Positions 8,867-17,730 of a stretch of 64,000 bases of DNA are shown here, piece after piece. The stretch's first letter is position 1; the number at the start of each line of letters is the position of its first letter. The position numbers were made by a program, and so were the translations under genes. Under the pieces are notes generated by a model that was not told the DNA's origin, made no database searches, and saw only the letters and a list, made by a program, of their open reading frames with translations. This DNA comes from Nocardia brevicatena NBRC 12119 (GTDB taxonomy: Bacteria; Actinomycetota; Actinomycetes; Mycobacteriales; Mycobacteriaceae), in the NCBI RefSeq assembly GCF_000308495.1, contig NZ_BAFU01000052.1:62001-126000 (forward strand), read 5' to 3'.

Positions 8867-9745
8867 TCACGTTGCTGATCGCGTAGAGGTAGAGCCTGCC
8901 CCTCGGCGGGGCGCGCCGATCCATTCCATGATCAGGGCATTGACCCGCGCCGGGTCCTCGAGCTGTATGAAGTGGCCGACTCCCTCGAGACGTTCGTCTC
9001 GTGATCCGGCCGGCAGCGTCTCGGGGAACGCTTCCTGGAGCGCGGCCTGCATACGGCCGTCCTGGGCGCCGTGCAGGTGGAGAGCCGGCGCTTTCGGAGC
9101 AATGCCGAAGGTGGACTTCACACCGCCTCGGAGATTGTTGCGGTAGTAGCGCAACGCGGCGCGGCGCCTGCCCGGTTCCGCCGGCGCGCGGAATACGTGC
9201 TCGATATCTTCTCGTCCGTCATAGCCCGGAGACCAGTCGCGCCAGAGCTTGGGAATCACCCGGTCTTGGCCGCGCCCGGAACCGAGCAGTTGATTGAAGA
9301 CGAAGTACCAGCTCATAAAGGCCTGACGCAGGCCGATGGGGATGGTCTTCACTCTCGTGAACGGCCGGAGGATCGCCGCGGGCGGCGGGACCGCGAGACA
9401 TACATAGCTGCGGAAGCGGTTCGGTTCGCGATCGGTGATCGCCCATGTCGCGACCGCTCCCCAATCATGGCCGATCAGAACGGAGTTGCCGTCGCCGCCG
9501 AGGGCCGAGTGCAGCGCGGCCTGGTCGGTGATGAGATAGGAATCGTTCGGGGCGAGGTCCGTCGGTGCATAACCGCGGGTGAAGGGGCTACGGCGCGGTA
9601 GCCGGCTCCGGGCCGAGGTGACGCCAGGTGTGGGCGTTGTCCGGATAGCCGTGCACCAACAGTGCCGTCGGGCGTCCGGCTCACCCCAGGCAAGTGCGGA
9701 GAAGGTAAGGCCGTTGGCCTCGATGCGTAACTATTCCATGCCGCC
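8867..9745 (-). pseudogene. Alpha/beta hydrolase (epoxide-hydrolase-like), frameshifted
   Basis: The C-terminal 161 codons are intact (8867-9352). The same frame continues upstream through a nucleophile elbow GHDWGAVAT and a GYAPTDLAPNDSYLITDQ stretch typical of epoxide-hydrolase/haloalkane-dehalogenase relatives. Further upstream the homology changes frame at about 9600-9680, where VHGYPDNAHTWRHLGPE is in one frame and the surrounding coding in another. The N-terminus (LRIEANGLTFSALAWGEPDA) is preceded by a stop rather than a start. So the gene carries at least two frameshifts and has lost its start. A late GVGHFIQLEDP supplies the expected catalytic His region. Confidence 0.65.
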
Positions 9746-9890
9746 GACGATACCGTTATCGGAAATATTGTGGGACAAGATGGAATCCCTGCTGCTGCAA
9801 TCCTTTTAAGCAGTGCCGACAATGTCCGCGCCGATGATTGTAAACCTACCGGGCCAAGAGGTAACACTGATCGACGGGAATCTCGAGAAG

Positions 9891-9956
9891 TCGGGCGGCC
9901 GTTGCCGAGGAGTTCTACTCGGGCCGATGTAAACCATTCAACCGTTTGCCGCCCGA
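9891..9956 (+). promoter_or_regulatory. Structured leader ahead of the second ABC operon
   Basis: TCGGGCGGC (9891-9899) can pair with GCCGCCCGA (9948-9956), a perfect 9-base stem. Inside it CCGAG and CTCGG form a second stem around an 8-base loop. The structure ends about 45 bases before the binding-protein ATG, so it would lie in the leader RNA if transcription starts upstream. It matches no riboswitch class I can name. Confidence 0.35.
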
Positions 9957-10000
9957 TGCCACCATGACAAGTCCCACGACCCAGATCGCAAGGACGAGCC

Positions 10001-11096
10001 ATGATCCGACAATCGAGACCCGCAGAGACGAGACGGCGACCACCGCTGTTGGTGCTCGCCGCGGCGATGGCCGCGCTCATGCTGTGCCTGACCGGCTGCG
10101 GGGCCGGGGAAACGGCCAAAACCGCGGACGGTAGGACCATCCTGCGATACCAGGGTTGGACCGGCGATGTGGAGTTCCACGAGCTCGCCGAGGAACTCGG
10201 CTACTACCGGCACGTGAAACTCGAGTGGGTCGGCGACACCGCGAGCGGCCCGCAGGACATCCAGGCAACCGCCACCGGTGATATCGATTTCGGGTCCGCC
10301 TTCAACGGTGCGGTCGTGAAGCTCAATGCCGCCGGTGCGCCGATCCTCTCGCTGCTCAGCTCCTACGGTGCCGACCAGGGCGAGTACCACGGCTATTACG
10401 TACTGGAGAACAGCCCGATCCGAACGGCGCGCGACCTGATCGGCAAGAAAGTCGGCATGAACACGCTCGGCGCGCACCACGAATTCCTGGTCCGCGAATG
10501 GCTCGCGCAACAGGGACTGACCCCGGACGAGATCAAAACGGTCCAGTTGACCGTGGTGCCGCCGATGAACACCGAGCAGGCGTTGCGCGAGGGGCAGATC
10601 GATGTCGCGACCCTGGGCGCGATTCATCGGGAGAAGGCGCTCGAACGCGGCGGAATCCGGCCGCTGTTCACCGACCGGGATCTGTTCGGCGCGTTCGGCT
10701 ACGGAACGTATGTGATGCGCGACGACTTCATCGCGAAAGAACCCGGAGGCCGTGCGGGATTTCGTGCAGGGCACCGCCCGTGCCATCCGGTGGACGCAGG
10801 TGACCCCGCGTGAGCAGGTGGTCGCCAAATTCCGGGAGATCATCCAGAAACGCAATCGCAACGAGGACACCAAGAAAATCGAATACTGGCGCAGTTCCGG
10901 TATCCCCGTGCCGGGCGCGGTGGTCGCCGAGCGCGAACTGCAGACCTGGATCGATTGGCTCGTGCGCAACGGTGAGCTGGAGGAAGGGAAATTGGTGGCG
11001 AAGGACCTGTACACCAATGAATACAACCCGTACGCCAACGGTACCTACACCGAGAACAGCGGACCCGACGGACAACCATTGGCGGGCGGAAAATGA
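10001..11096 (+). pseudogene. ABC substrate-binding lipoprotein with one frameshift
   Basis: A sulfonate/taurine-type binding protein of about 364 residues if one base is removed. The signal peptide ends in LTGC with the lipidated Cys at residue 33, and AAGGA precedes the ATG by a few bases. The first frame runs through YGTYVMRDDFIAKEP and then goes out of frame at a CCC run near 10742-10745. Dropping one C restores EAVRDFVQGTARAIRWTQ and joins the second frame, which ends at 11096 with an ATGA overlap to the ATPase gene. As written, the protein would lack its last 120 residues. Either the importer is inactive or this is a homopolymer sequencing error. Confidence 0.8.
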
Positions 11097-11929
11097 GTAC
11101 GAACACCACACCGAAACTCCGCCTGGAGCAGGTGACCAAGCAGTTCCCGATCCGGGGACAGAAAAAAGATTTCACCGCCATCCGCGATATCACCATCGAC
11201 GTGGCCCCCGGTGAGTTCCTGGTCCTCGTGGGCCCTAGTGGCTGCGGGAAATCGACCCTGCTCGACCTGCTGGGCGGGTTGAGCACGCCGACCTCCGGTC
11301 GCATTCTGTTGGACGGTGAGCCGCTCACCGGTCCCGGGCTGGACCGCGGCATCGTCTTCCAGCAATACGCGCTGCTGCCGTGGCGCACGGCACGCAAGAA
11401 CATCGAATTCGGACTGGAGGTCAAGGGTCTCCCGGCTGCCGAGCGCCGGGAACTGGCCGAGCATCACCTCGAGTTGGTCGGCCTGCAAGGGTTCGGCGAC
11501 CGGCATCCGCACGAACTGTCCGGCGGTATGAAACAGCGGGTCGCCATCGCGCGCAGCCTCGCGTTCGACCCCGAGGTGCTGTTGATGGACGAGCCGTTCG
11601 CCGCGCTGGACGCGCAGACCAGGGAATCGCTGCAGGACGAGTTGCTGCGCATATGGGAGGCCACCGGTAAGACCATCCTGTTCATCACCCACGGTATCGA
11701 TGAAGCGATCTACCTCGGACAACGGGTCGCGGTGCTCACGTCGCGGCCCGGCCGGATCAAGCACATCGTCGATATCGACATCGACCGCGATGTCGACGAT
11801 GTCCGTTCTGCCGCCGGATTCCGCGCCCTGCGCCATCGGATCTGGTCGCTGCTGCACGACGAGGTGGAACGGGCGCGCTCGCAGGAGTTTGCCGAGATCA
11901 CGACAAGCGAAGAGGCACAGCATGTCTAG
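11093..11929 (+). CDS. ABC transporter ATPase, SsuB/TauB type
   Basis: A 278-residue ATPase of the nitrate/sulfonate/taurine family, with Walker A GPSGCGKST near residue 45, a Q-loop (FQQYALLPW), the signature LSGGMKQR, Walker B (LLMDEPFAALDAQT) and H-loop FITHGIDEA. All motifs are canonical. The ATG overlaps the stop of the frameshifted binding-protein gene and its last codons overlap the permease start, so the three form one operon. Expected role is energising uptake of an organosulfur compound; the ligand is undefined. Confidence 0.93.
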   Translation: MSTNTTPKLRLEQVTKQFPIRGQKKDFTAIRDITIDVAPGEFLVLVGPSGCGKSTLLDLLGGLSTPTSGRILLDGEPLTGPGLDRGIVFQQYALLPWRTARKNIEFGLEVKGLPAAERRELAEHHLELVGLQGFGDRHPHELSGGMKQRVAIARSLAFDPEVLLMDEPFAALDAQTRESLQDELLRIWEATGKTILFITHGIDEAIYLGQRVAVLTSRPGRIKHIVDIDIDRDVDDVRSAAGFRALRHRIWSLLHDEVERARSQEFAEITTSEEAQHV

Positions 11930-12806
11930 CGCCGTAGTCACCCCGACCGCGGGTGCTCTGCCCATCTCCGAGACGAGCTCCGCGCCCCTCGAGGCCGCGC
12001 CGTCGGCATCCGGTTCGGTACTGTTCCGCGCTGCCGGCCGGCGTGCGGGTGGCCTGGGTTGGCGGGTTTTCAAATCGGCGATCGCGGTTCTCGCGTTCCT
12101 TGCCGTCTGGGAGGCGGCCCCACGCGCCGGACTGGTGGACAAGGTCTTTCTGCCACCCTTCAGCGAGGTCGTCGACGCCTTCTTCAACCTGGCCGGAAAC
12201 GGGCAACTCTGGGAGCACGTATCGACCAGCCTGTCGCGGGCCCTCGCCGGATTCGCCGTCGCGGTCGCGGTCGCGATTCCGCTGGGCGTCGCGATCGCCT
12301 GGTATCGGCCGGTCGCGGAATTCCTGAATCCCATCCTTGAACTCTTCCGCAATACCGCGGCCCTGGCGCTGCTGCCGGTGTTCGTGCTGATTCTCGGTAT
12401 TGGTGAGACGTCCAAGGTGGCGCTGGTGGTCTACGCGTGCGCGTTCCCCATTCTGTTGAACACCATCACCGGAGTGCGCACCGTCGATCCGCTGCTCGTC
12501 AAATCCGCGCGGTCTCTCGGTATCTCACCGTCCGGGTTGTTCCGGAAGGTGGTGCTGCCCGCCGCGGTGCCGACCATCTTCACCGGTCTGCGCATGGCCG
12601 CCGCTTCGTCCATCCTCGTACTGATCGCCGCGGAAATGGTGGGTGCCAAGGCCGGGCTCGGCTATCTGATCACGGCCTCCCAGTTGAACTTCCAGATTCC
12701 GAACATGTACGCGGGCATCATCACCATCGCGCTGGTCGGCCTGGTCTTCAATGCTCTCATCGTCACCCTGGAGCGCCGGCTGTCACGCTGGCGTCCGACA
12801 CACTGA
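11922..12806 (+). CDS. ABC transporter permease, SsuC/TauC type
   Basis: A 294-residue membrane permease. I use the ATG at 11922, which overlaps the ATPase stop by eight bases, since the longer frame starting further upstream lies within the ATPase gene. After a hydrophilic N-terminus of about 45 residues come about six membrane segments. The EAA loop (ARSLGISPSGLFRKVVLPAA) is at about residues 185-210. It completes the importer begun by the genes at 10001 and 11093. Confidence 0.9.
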   Translation: MSSAVVTPTAGALPISETSSAPLEAAPSASGSVLFRAAGRRAGGLGWRVFKSAIAVLAFLAVWEAAPRAGLVDKVFLPPFSEVVDAFFNLAGNGQLWEHVSTSLSRALAGFAVAVAVAIPLGVAIAWYRPVAEFLNPILELFRNTAALALLPVFVLILGIGETSKVALVVYACAFPILLNTITGVRTVDPLLVKSARSLGISPSGLFRKVVLPAAVPTIFTGLRMAAASSILVLIAAEMVGAKAGLGYLITASQLNFQIPNMYAGIITIALVGLVFNALIVTLERRLSRWRPTH

Positions 12807-12849
12807 ACGGGAACGGATGTCTTGACAATTCCATCTGAACGCCTTCCTC

Positions 12850-14154
12850 ATGGGCGTCGGACACCATGAGGCCGCGTGGCGTCATCCACGCACCGACGCG
12901 CGCCGCATCCGGGAGGTGACCCACTTCCAGGAGCTGGCGCGGATCGCCGAACGCGGAAAACTGGATTCGGTGTTCTTCGCCGACGGACTCGCCGTCGGCC
13001 CCCGGATCGCACACAATACCCAGGCCGTGTTCGAGCCGATCACCCTGCTGTCGGCGATGGCCGTGGTCACCGAGCGGATCGGGCTCATCGCGACCGCGTC
13101 CACCGGGTACAACGATCCCTACACGCTGGCCCGGAAGTTCGCCTCGCTCGACCACATCAGCGGTGGCCGCGCCGGCTGGAACATTGTCACCTCCGGCGGT
13201 GTCGACGAGGCCGCCAACTACGGGTTCGACACGATCCCCGACCACGCCGGACGTTATATCCGTGCCGCCGAATTCGTCGATGTGGCGACGGCACTGTGGG
13301 ACAGCTGGGAGGACGACGCACTCGTTCTCGACGCCCGGACAGGGCGGTTCGCCGATCCGGACAAAGTCCACACCATCGACCACGACGGCGCCCGCTTCAA
13401 GGTCCGCGGTCCGCTGAACACGCCGCGGTCGGCGCAGGGTCGGCCGCTGTTGGTGCAGGCCGGATCATCGGAGAGCGGGAAGGATTTCGCGGCCCGCTAC
13501 GCCGAGGCGATCTTCACCGCACAACGTTCGATAGCCGACGGCCAGGCGTTCTACCGTGATGTGAAGGCCCGCGCGGTCAAGTTCGGCCGCAATCCGGACG
13601 AGGTGAAGATCCTGCCCGGGATCGTCCCGTATATCGCCGCCACCGAGGAGGCGGCCCGGGATCTGGAACAGGGATTCACCGATCTGATCTCGCCGGAGTA
13701 CTCGCTGCGGCAGCTATCGCAGATGCTCGGGATCGACCTCACCGCACACGCCCTGGACGTCCCACTGCCGCCGTTGCCCCCGATCGAACAGATTCAGGGC
13801 AACAAGAACCGCTACCAGCTGGTGAAGGATCTGGCTGCCGGGGAGTCGCTGACCGTGCGGCAGCTGATCGCGAAGCTCGGCGGCGGCCGCGGTCACCGCA
13901 CCATCGCGGGCACCCCGGAACAGATAGCCGACGATCTGCAGGCCTGGTTCGAGGCCGGGGCGGCGGACGGCTTCAACGTGATGCCGCCATATCTGCCCGG
14001 CGTCCTCGAGGATTTCGTCGACCAGGTGGTGCCGACCCTGCGGGCACGCGGTCTGTTCCGCACCGAGTACACCGCCTCGACGCTGCGTGGCCACTACGGT
14101 CTCGACCACCCGGTGAACAGGTACGCCCCTACCGCCCGCGAAGCGAGCGCATGA
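12850..14154 (+). CDS. FMNH2-dependent monooxygenase, NtaA/SnaA/DszA family
   Basis: A 434-residue luciferase-like flavin monooxygenase (FLMVGVGHHEAAWRH-type opening, FFADGLAV, LDHISGGRAGWNIVTS, then PLLVQAGSSESGKDFAARYA). Family members oxygenate chelators, antibiotics or sulfones using FMNH2 from a separate reductase. The start is problematic. The expected N-terminus continues upstream as QFHLNAFL, and a well-placed ATG at 12817 is in the same frame, but codon 3 is TGA (12823-12825). The ATG at 12850 therefore either serves as a late start without an obvious ribosome-binding site or the gene carries a nonsense mutation. It overlaps the MFS gene by ATGA. Confidence 0.78.
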   Translation: MGVGHHEAAWRHPRTDARRIREVTHFQELARIAERGKLDSVFFADGLAVGPRIAHNTQAVFEPITLLSAMAVVTERIGLIATASTGYNDPYTLARKFASLDHISGGRAGWNIVTSGGVDEAANYGFDTIPDHAGRYIRAAEFVDVATALWDSWEDDALVLDARTGRFADPDKVHTIDHDGARFKVRGPLNTPRSAQGRPLLVQAGSSESGKDFAARYAEAIFTAQRSIADGQAFYRDVKARAVKFGRNPDEVKILPGIVPYIAATEEAARDLEQGFTDLISPEYSLRQLSQMLGIDLTAHALDVPLPPLPPIEQIQGNKNRYQLVKDLAAGESLTVRQLIAKLGGGRGHRTIAGTPEQIADDLQAWFEAGAADGFNVMPPYLPGVLEDFVDQVVPTLRARGLFRTEYTASTLRGHYGLDHPVNRYAPTAREASA

Positions 14155-15377
14155 GGGCTGCCGCCGCCACACTGAAGCCTCTGATTCCCACGGTTTTCGT
14201 TCCCTCGGCCGTTTTCGGTATCGGGCAGGGTGCCGGGGCGCCGGTGATTGCACTCATCGCGCGTGACCTTGGTGCTTCGGTCGGTGGCGCGGGGGCGATC
14301 GTCGCCCTTGTCGGGCTCGGCGCCGTTCTCGGCGATCTTCCGGCGGGGCGGGTCGTGGCCCGGTTCGGGGAACGCCGCGCCATTATCACCGGAAGCACGC
14401 TGGGGGCGCTGGGCGTGGGTTTGTCACTGGTGGCATGGACCCCGCTGGTGCTCGCGGCCGGCGCGGTGCTGACCGGGCTGTCCAACGCGGTGTGGGGATT
14501 GGCCAGGCAGAGCTATCTTGCGGAGGTCGTGCCCGTGCCGATGCGGGCGAGGGCCATGGCGACCTTCGCGCTGATGTGGCGGCTCGGTTTCCTCATCGGC
14601 CCGTTCCTGGGCGCGCTGGTGATCCTCGGCGTGGGTACGCGTGGGGGTTTCGCCGTTCAGCTGGTCGCGGTCGTCGTTTCCGGCTATCTGATGGCCCGGG
14701 TGCCGGACCCGCCCCGCGCGGCGGAGGCGGCACCGGGCGGGGCGTCACTCGGCGCCATCGTGGGCCGGCACCAGAGGCTGCTGACAACCCTGGGTACCGG
14801 CGCGCTGTTGATGGGCGCCGCACGTGCCTCCCGCGAGGCGACACTGCCCCTATGGGCCGACCATATCGGGCTCGACGTGGCCTCCACATCGGTTGTCTTC
14901 GGCGTCGGTGCCGCGTTCGATCTGGCCTTCTCCTATCCGGCCGGGCAGCTGATGGACCGCTACGGCCGTCGGGCCATCGCGGTGCCGTCGCTGCTCATCA
15001 TCGCGGTCTCGTATTTCGCGCTGCCGTTCGGTCACGACCTGTGGTCGATCGGTGTGGTGGCGGTAATCATGGGGATCGGCAACGGCTGCGGTAACGGGGT
15101 CATCATGACGCTCGGGGCCGATGTGGCGCCGCCGGCCACTCGCGCGGAGTTCCTCGCCGCCTGGCGGCTCGCCCATGACGCCGGTATGTTCCTGGGACCC
15201 TTGACCGTCGGCGTGGCGGCGACGGTCGTGCCGCTCGGTTTCGCGGTGGCCGCATTGGGCTGTATCTCCGCGACCGGCAGTGCGGTGATGTACCGGTATA
15301 TCCCGCGGTTCGTGCCGTGGCCGCCGCACCGCTCCGACGCTTCGGCATCCGGTGCGGTCGTGAATTCCGGCCCGTGA
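14151..15377 (+). CDS. MFS transporter
   Basis: A 408-residue protein with about twelve hydrophobic segments arranged as two six-helix halves. The conserved loop between helices 2 and 3 reads LPAGRVVARFGERRA, and the equivalent loop in the second half is YPAGQLMDRYGRRA, the usual MFS signature. A four-base overlap couples it to the flavin monooxygenase gene, so it probably exports a product or imports a substrate of that enzyme. The substrate cannot be read from sequence. A short hairpin 44 bases after the stop may end the operon. Confidence 0.88.
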   Translation: MRAAAATLKPLIPTVFVPSAVFGIGQGAGAPVIALIARDLGASVGGAGAIVALVGLGAVLGDLPAGRVVARFGERRAIITGSTLGALGVGLSLVAWTPLVLAAGAVLTGLSNAVWGLARQSYLAEVVPVPMRARAMATFALMWRLGFLIGPFLGALVILGVGTRGGFAVQLVAVVVSGYLMARVPDPPRAAEAAPGGASLGAIVGRHQRLLTTLGTGALLMGAARASREATLPLWADHIGLDVASTSVVFGVGAAFDLAFSYPAGQLMDRYGRRAIAVPSLLIIAVSYFALPFGHDLWSIGVVAVIMGIGNGCGNGVIMTLGADVAPPATRAEFLAAWRLAHDAGMFLGPLTVGVAATVVPLGFAVAALGCISATGSAVMYRYIPRFVPWPPHRSDASASGAVVNSGP

Positions 15378-15420
15378 CCGTATGGAGGTGTCCGGCGGGG
15401 CGGCCTCGCGGCCTTGCCAT

Positions 15421-15436
15421 AGCCCGGTGACGGGCT
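15421..15436 (+). terminator. Short hairpin after the MFS gene
   Basis: AGCCCG-GTGA-CGGGCT forms a perfect 6-base-pair stem with a 4-base loop, 44 bases after the MFS stop. No T-run follows, as is common for actinomycete terminators. It lies between genes decaying on one side and a convergent operon on the other. Confidence 0.4.
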
Positions 15437-15449
15437 GACCGAACCGGAG

Positions 15450-15770
15450 CCGGGTGCTCGGAGTGTCGGCCGCCCGGCGCGACGCACCTACCGGCAAGAC
15501 CCGTCGGTGGTCGTCGCCATCACCGATCCGATCCTGCCGGCCGATACCGGGACGTACCGGATCGCGGACGACGGGGTCACCAGAGTGAACGCGCCCGCCG
15601 ACCTCGGCATCGATATGTCCGCGCTCGCCGCTTGCTATCTCGGCGGCATCCCCTGGCGGCATCCGGTCCTCGCGGGTCGCGCCACTGAGTACCGGTCCGG
15701 GGTCGCGATGGACGGTCACCCGTTCAGCGGTACGTATTTCCGACCGGCGTTGCGTGTACATCGGCCGTAG
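15450..15770 (+). pseudogene. C-terminal fragment of an Eis-like GNAT acetyltransferase
   Basis: The frame reads RTYRQDPSVVVAITDPILPA, then DTGTYRIADDG and a late APADLGIDMSALAACYLGGI. This matches the sterol-carrier-like C-terminal domain found in Eis-family acetyltransferases. The GNAT catalytic domains that should precede it are absent, and the MFS gene stops about 70 bases upstream. The fragment also lacks a convincing ribosome-binding site. It is most likely the remains of a larger gene lost by deletion. Confidence 0.6.
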
Positions 15771-15783
15771 TGTGTCGCCCCGC

Positions 15784-16905
15784 TCATTCGGCGCGCACGG
15801 TCCCCACTCCCTCGGCCGGATCGATACCGGCCTCCTCGAGTACCTTCGTCGCGAGCTCCGGCCGGACCGCGCCCTCGGGGAGTTCGGCGGCCGGGATCGA
15901 CTTGATCCGGTACAGGAACTCGACCGCGGTATCAACGAGCTCCGCGCTGTCCCCGGTGGGGGCGAACGGCAGCCGCAGCCGGATATTGTCGGGGCTGCCG
16001 CCCTGGGCGGGGGCCCAGCTGCGGTAGAGGGAATCGCGCAGGTCCTTGTCGGAGAAGCCTTCGGTCTGCTCCTGGGCCAGTCGGACGACCTCATCGGCGT
16101 TCGCCGGGTCGGCGAGGAAGCGCTGGGCGTCCAGTTCGGCTTGCAGCCAGCCCCGGGCCACCTCCGGTCGGGTATCGAGGAATTCCTTGTCCATCAGCAT
16201 GAACCCGCCGTCGAGCTGATCGGCGAAGGCACCGCTGGCGACCCGCTTGGCGAGGCCGGCGTTGACCAGTTTGGACGCTGTGGGCTCCCAGACGATCGCG
16301 CCGTCGATCTTGCCGCTCTCGAAATTCGAAGTGATCACATCCAGGCTCTGGTTCAGATAAGAGCCCGGTTCGACACCCAGCCGCTGAAAGCTCGACTGGG
16401 CGATCCGGTCGGTGCAGCTGCCCTGCGGGGTGGCGATGGTTTTACCGCCGAACCATCCGACGGCCTCCTGCTGGGTGGCGAAATCGGGGGCGTCGGGCCG
16501 GACCAGGAAGACGCCGCACTGATCCTGGGACAGGCCGAGGGTGGAGACGATTCGCAGGTCGCGGGTCGCGCGTTTACTGGTTCCCACGATCGAGGGCATA
16601 TCGCCCGCGTACCCGATCTGTTGTTTCCCGGCGAGCATCTGGCTGACCACGATCGAGCCCTGTAGCCCGATCTCGAAGGCCACCGTGGAGCCTTCCGGCA
16701 GGTACTTCTTCCAGAACTCCTTGCCGCGCATCACCACGCCGGTCCATGCCTCGGTGTAATACGGCTGGTATCCGACCGTGAGATGGACGGGGTCCCCTTC
16801 CGAGCCCAGGTCGTTACCGCCGAGATCGCCGACGGCCGCGCACGCCGAGGTGGTCAGGGCCAGGGCCGCCGCCAGGGCGACGATCGTGGAACCGAATCGA
16901 ATCAC
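15784..16905 (-). CDS. ABC substrate-binding lipoprotein of the third importer
   Basis: A 373-residue binding protein with a lipoprotein signal ending in TSAC (lipidated Cys 22). Mature motifs include LTVGYQPYYTEAWTGVVMRG, QMLAGKQQIGYAGDMPSIVG and a GKTIATPQGSCTDRIAQ stretch, which fit the SsuA/TauA type of periplasmic fold. It is the last gene of the ssuD-led operon and the only binding protein in it, although the operon encodes two permeases and two ATPases. It starts 21 bases after the preceding ATPase stop. Likely ligand is an alkane- or arylsulfonate. Confidence 0.9.
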   Translation of the reverse strand: MIRFGSTIVALAAALALTTSACAAVGDLGGNDLGSEGDPVHLTVGYQPYYTEAWTGVVMRGKEFWKKYLPEGSTVAFEIGLQGSIVVSQMLAGKQQIGYAGDMPSIVGTSKRATRDLRIVSTLGLSQDQCGVFLVRPDAPDFATQQEAVGWFGGKTIATPQGSCTDRIAQSSFQRLGVEPGSYLNQSLDVITSNFESGKIDGAIVWEPTASKLVNAGLAKRVASGAFADQLDGGFMLMDKEFLDTRPEVARGWLQAELDAQRFLADPANADEVVRLAQEQTEGFSDKDLRDSLYRSWAPAQGGSPDNIRLRLPFAPTGDSAELVDTAVEFLYRIKSIPAAELPEGAVRPELATKVLEEAGIDPAEGVGTVRAE

Positions 16906-16926
16906 TTCTACCTTCCGTGGGGAGGC

Positions 16927-17730
16927 TCATCGACCGGCCGATATCTCCGCCGGTTCGTCGGGTGCCGACAACAGGTGCAGCACACGCTCTTTGACGTGTT
17001 GAACGTCGTTGTCACCGAGCAGATCGGTGCGCTGCCGCGGTCGGGGCAGCGCGATCCGGAACTCGGCGCGTACCCGGCCCGGGCGGTGGGCCAGCACCAG
17101 TAGTCGGTCGGCGAGCAGCAGGGCCTCGTCGATATCGGTGGTGATGAACAGCGCGGTGCGTCGGTGTTCGGCGAGTAGTTGCGCGGTATACTCCTGCATC
17201 AGTTCCCGTGTCATGGCGTCCAGACCGCGGAATGGTTCGTCGAGCACCAGGACCGCGGGTTCGTTGACGAGTGCCCGTGCCAGCTCGGCCCGCCGGCGCA
17301 TCCCACCGGACAGTTCGCCGGGGTAGCGGTCGCGGAAGTCGGCCAATCCCATTCGAGCGAGCAGATCGGTGGCGGTTTTCCGGGCCTCGGGGCCGTCCGT
17401 GCCGCGGGCGCGTGGCCCGAACATGACATTGCCGAAGGTGGTCAGCCACGGCATCAGCGCGTTCTCCTGGAACAGCAGCAGACGCTCGGCGGACGGGCCG
17501 CGCACCGGCCGTCCGTCGACGACGATTCGGCCGGCCGTGGGCCGCTCGTATCCGGCGAGCAGATAGCCGAGAGTGGACTTGCCGCATCCCGACGGCCCGA
17601 GCAGCGCAATGATCTCACCGGCCGCGACATCGAACGAGCAGTCCGCGACGACCGGCACCGAGTCCGGCCCGGCATCGACCTCGAAGGTCACGTGCTCGAA
17701 ACGCACCGCGCCCGCCCCGTTTCCGGTCAT
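16927..17730 (-). CDS. ABC ATPase with a substituted H-loop (subunit Z1)
   Basis: A 267-residue SsuB-type ATPase. Walker A (GPSGCGKST), Q-loop (LFQENALMPW), signature LSGGMRRR and Walker B (VLVLDEPFRGLDA) are all intact. The H-loop reads FITTDIDEAL, with Thr where SsuB proteins have the switch His; the forward bases around 17130-17150 confirm two consecutive ACC codons. Alone, a homodimer would lack both switch histidines. The partner ATPase encoded at 18563-19387 keeps its His but has a degenerate signature, so a Z1-Z2 heterodimer would have one complete site. The start overlaps the upstream permease stop by ATGA. Confidence 0.9.
   Translation of the reverse strand: MTGNGAGAVRFEHVTFEVDAGPDSVPVVADCSFDVAAGEIIALLGPSGCGKSTLGYLLAGYERPTAGRIVVDGRPVRGPSAERLLLFQENALMPWLTTFGNVMFGPRARGTDGPEARKTATDLLARMGLADFRDRYPGELSGGMRRRAELARALVNEPAVLVLDEPFRGLDAMTRELMQEYTAQLLAEHRRTALFITTDIDEALLLADRLLVLAHRPGRVRAEFRIALPRPRQRTDLLGDNDVQHVKERVLHLLSAPDEPAEISAGR

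Noticed and set aside
9475-10140. Reverse-strand open frame of 221 codons overlapping the second importer's binding protein.
   Set aside because: Only its last part coincides with one frame of the decayed hydrolase. The rest is antisense to the lipoprotein signal sequence and lacks family features.
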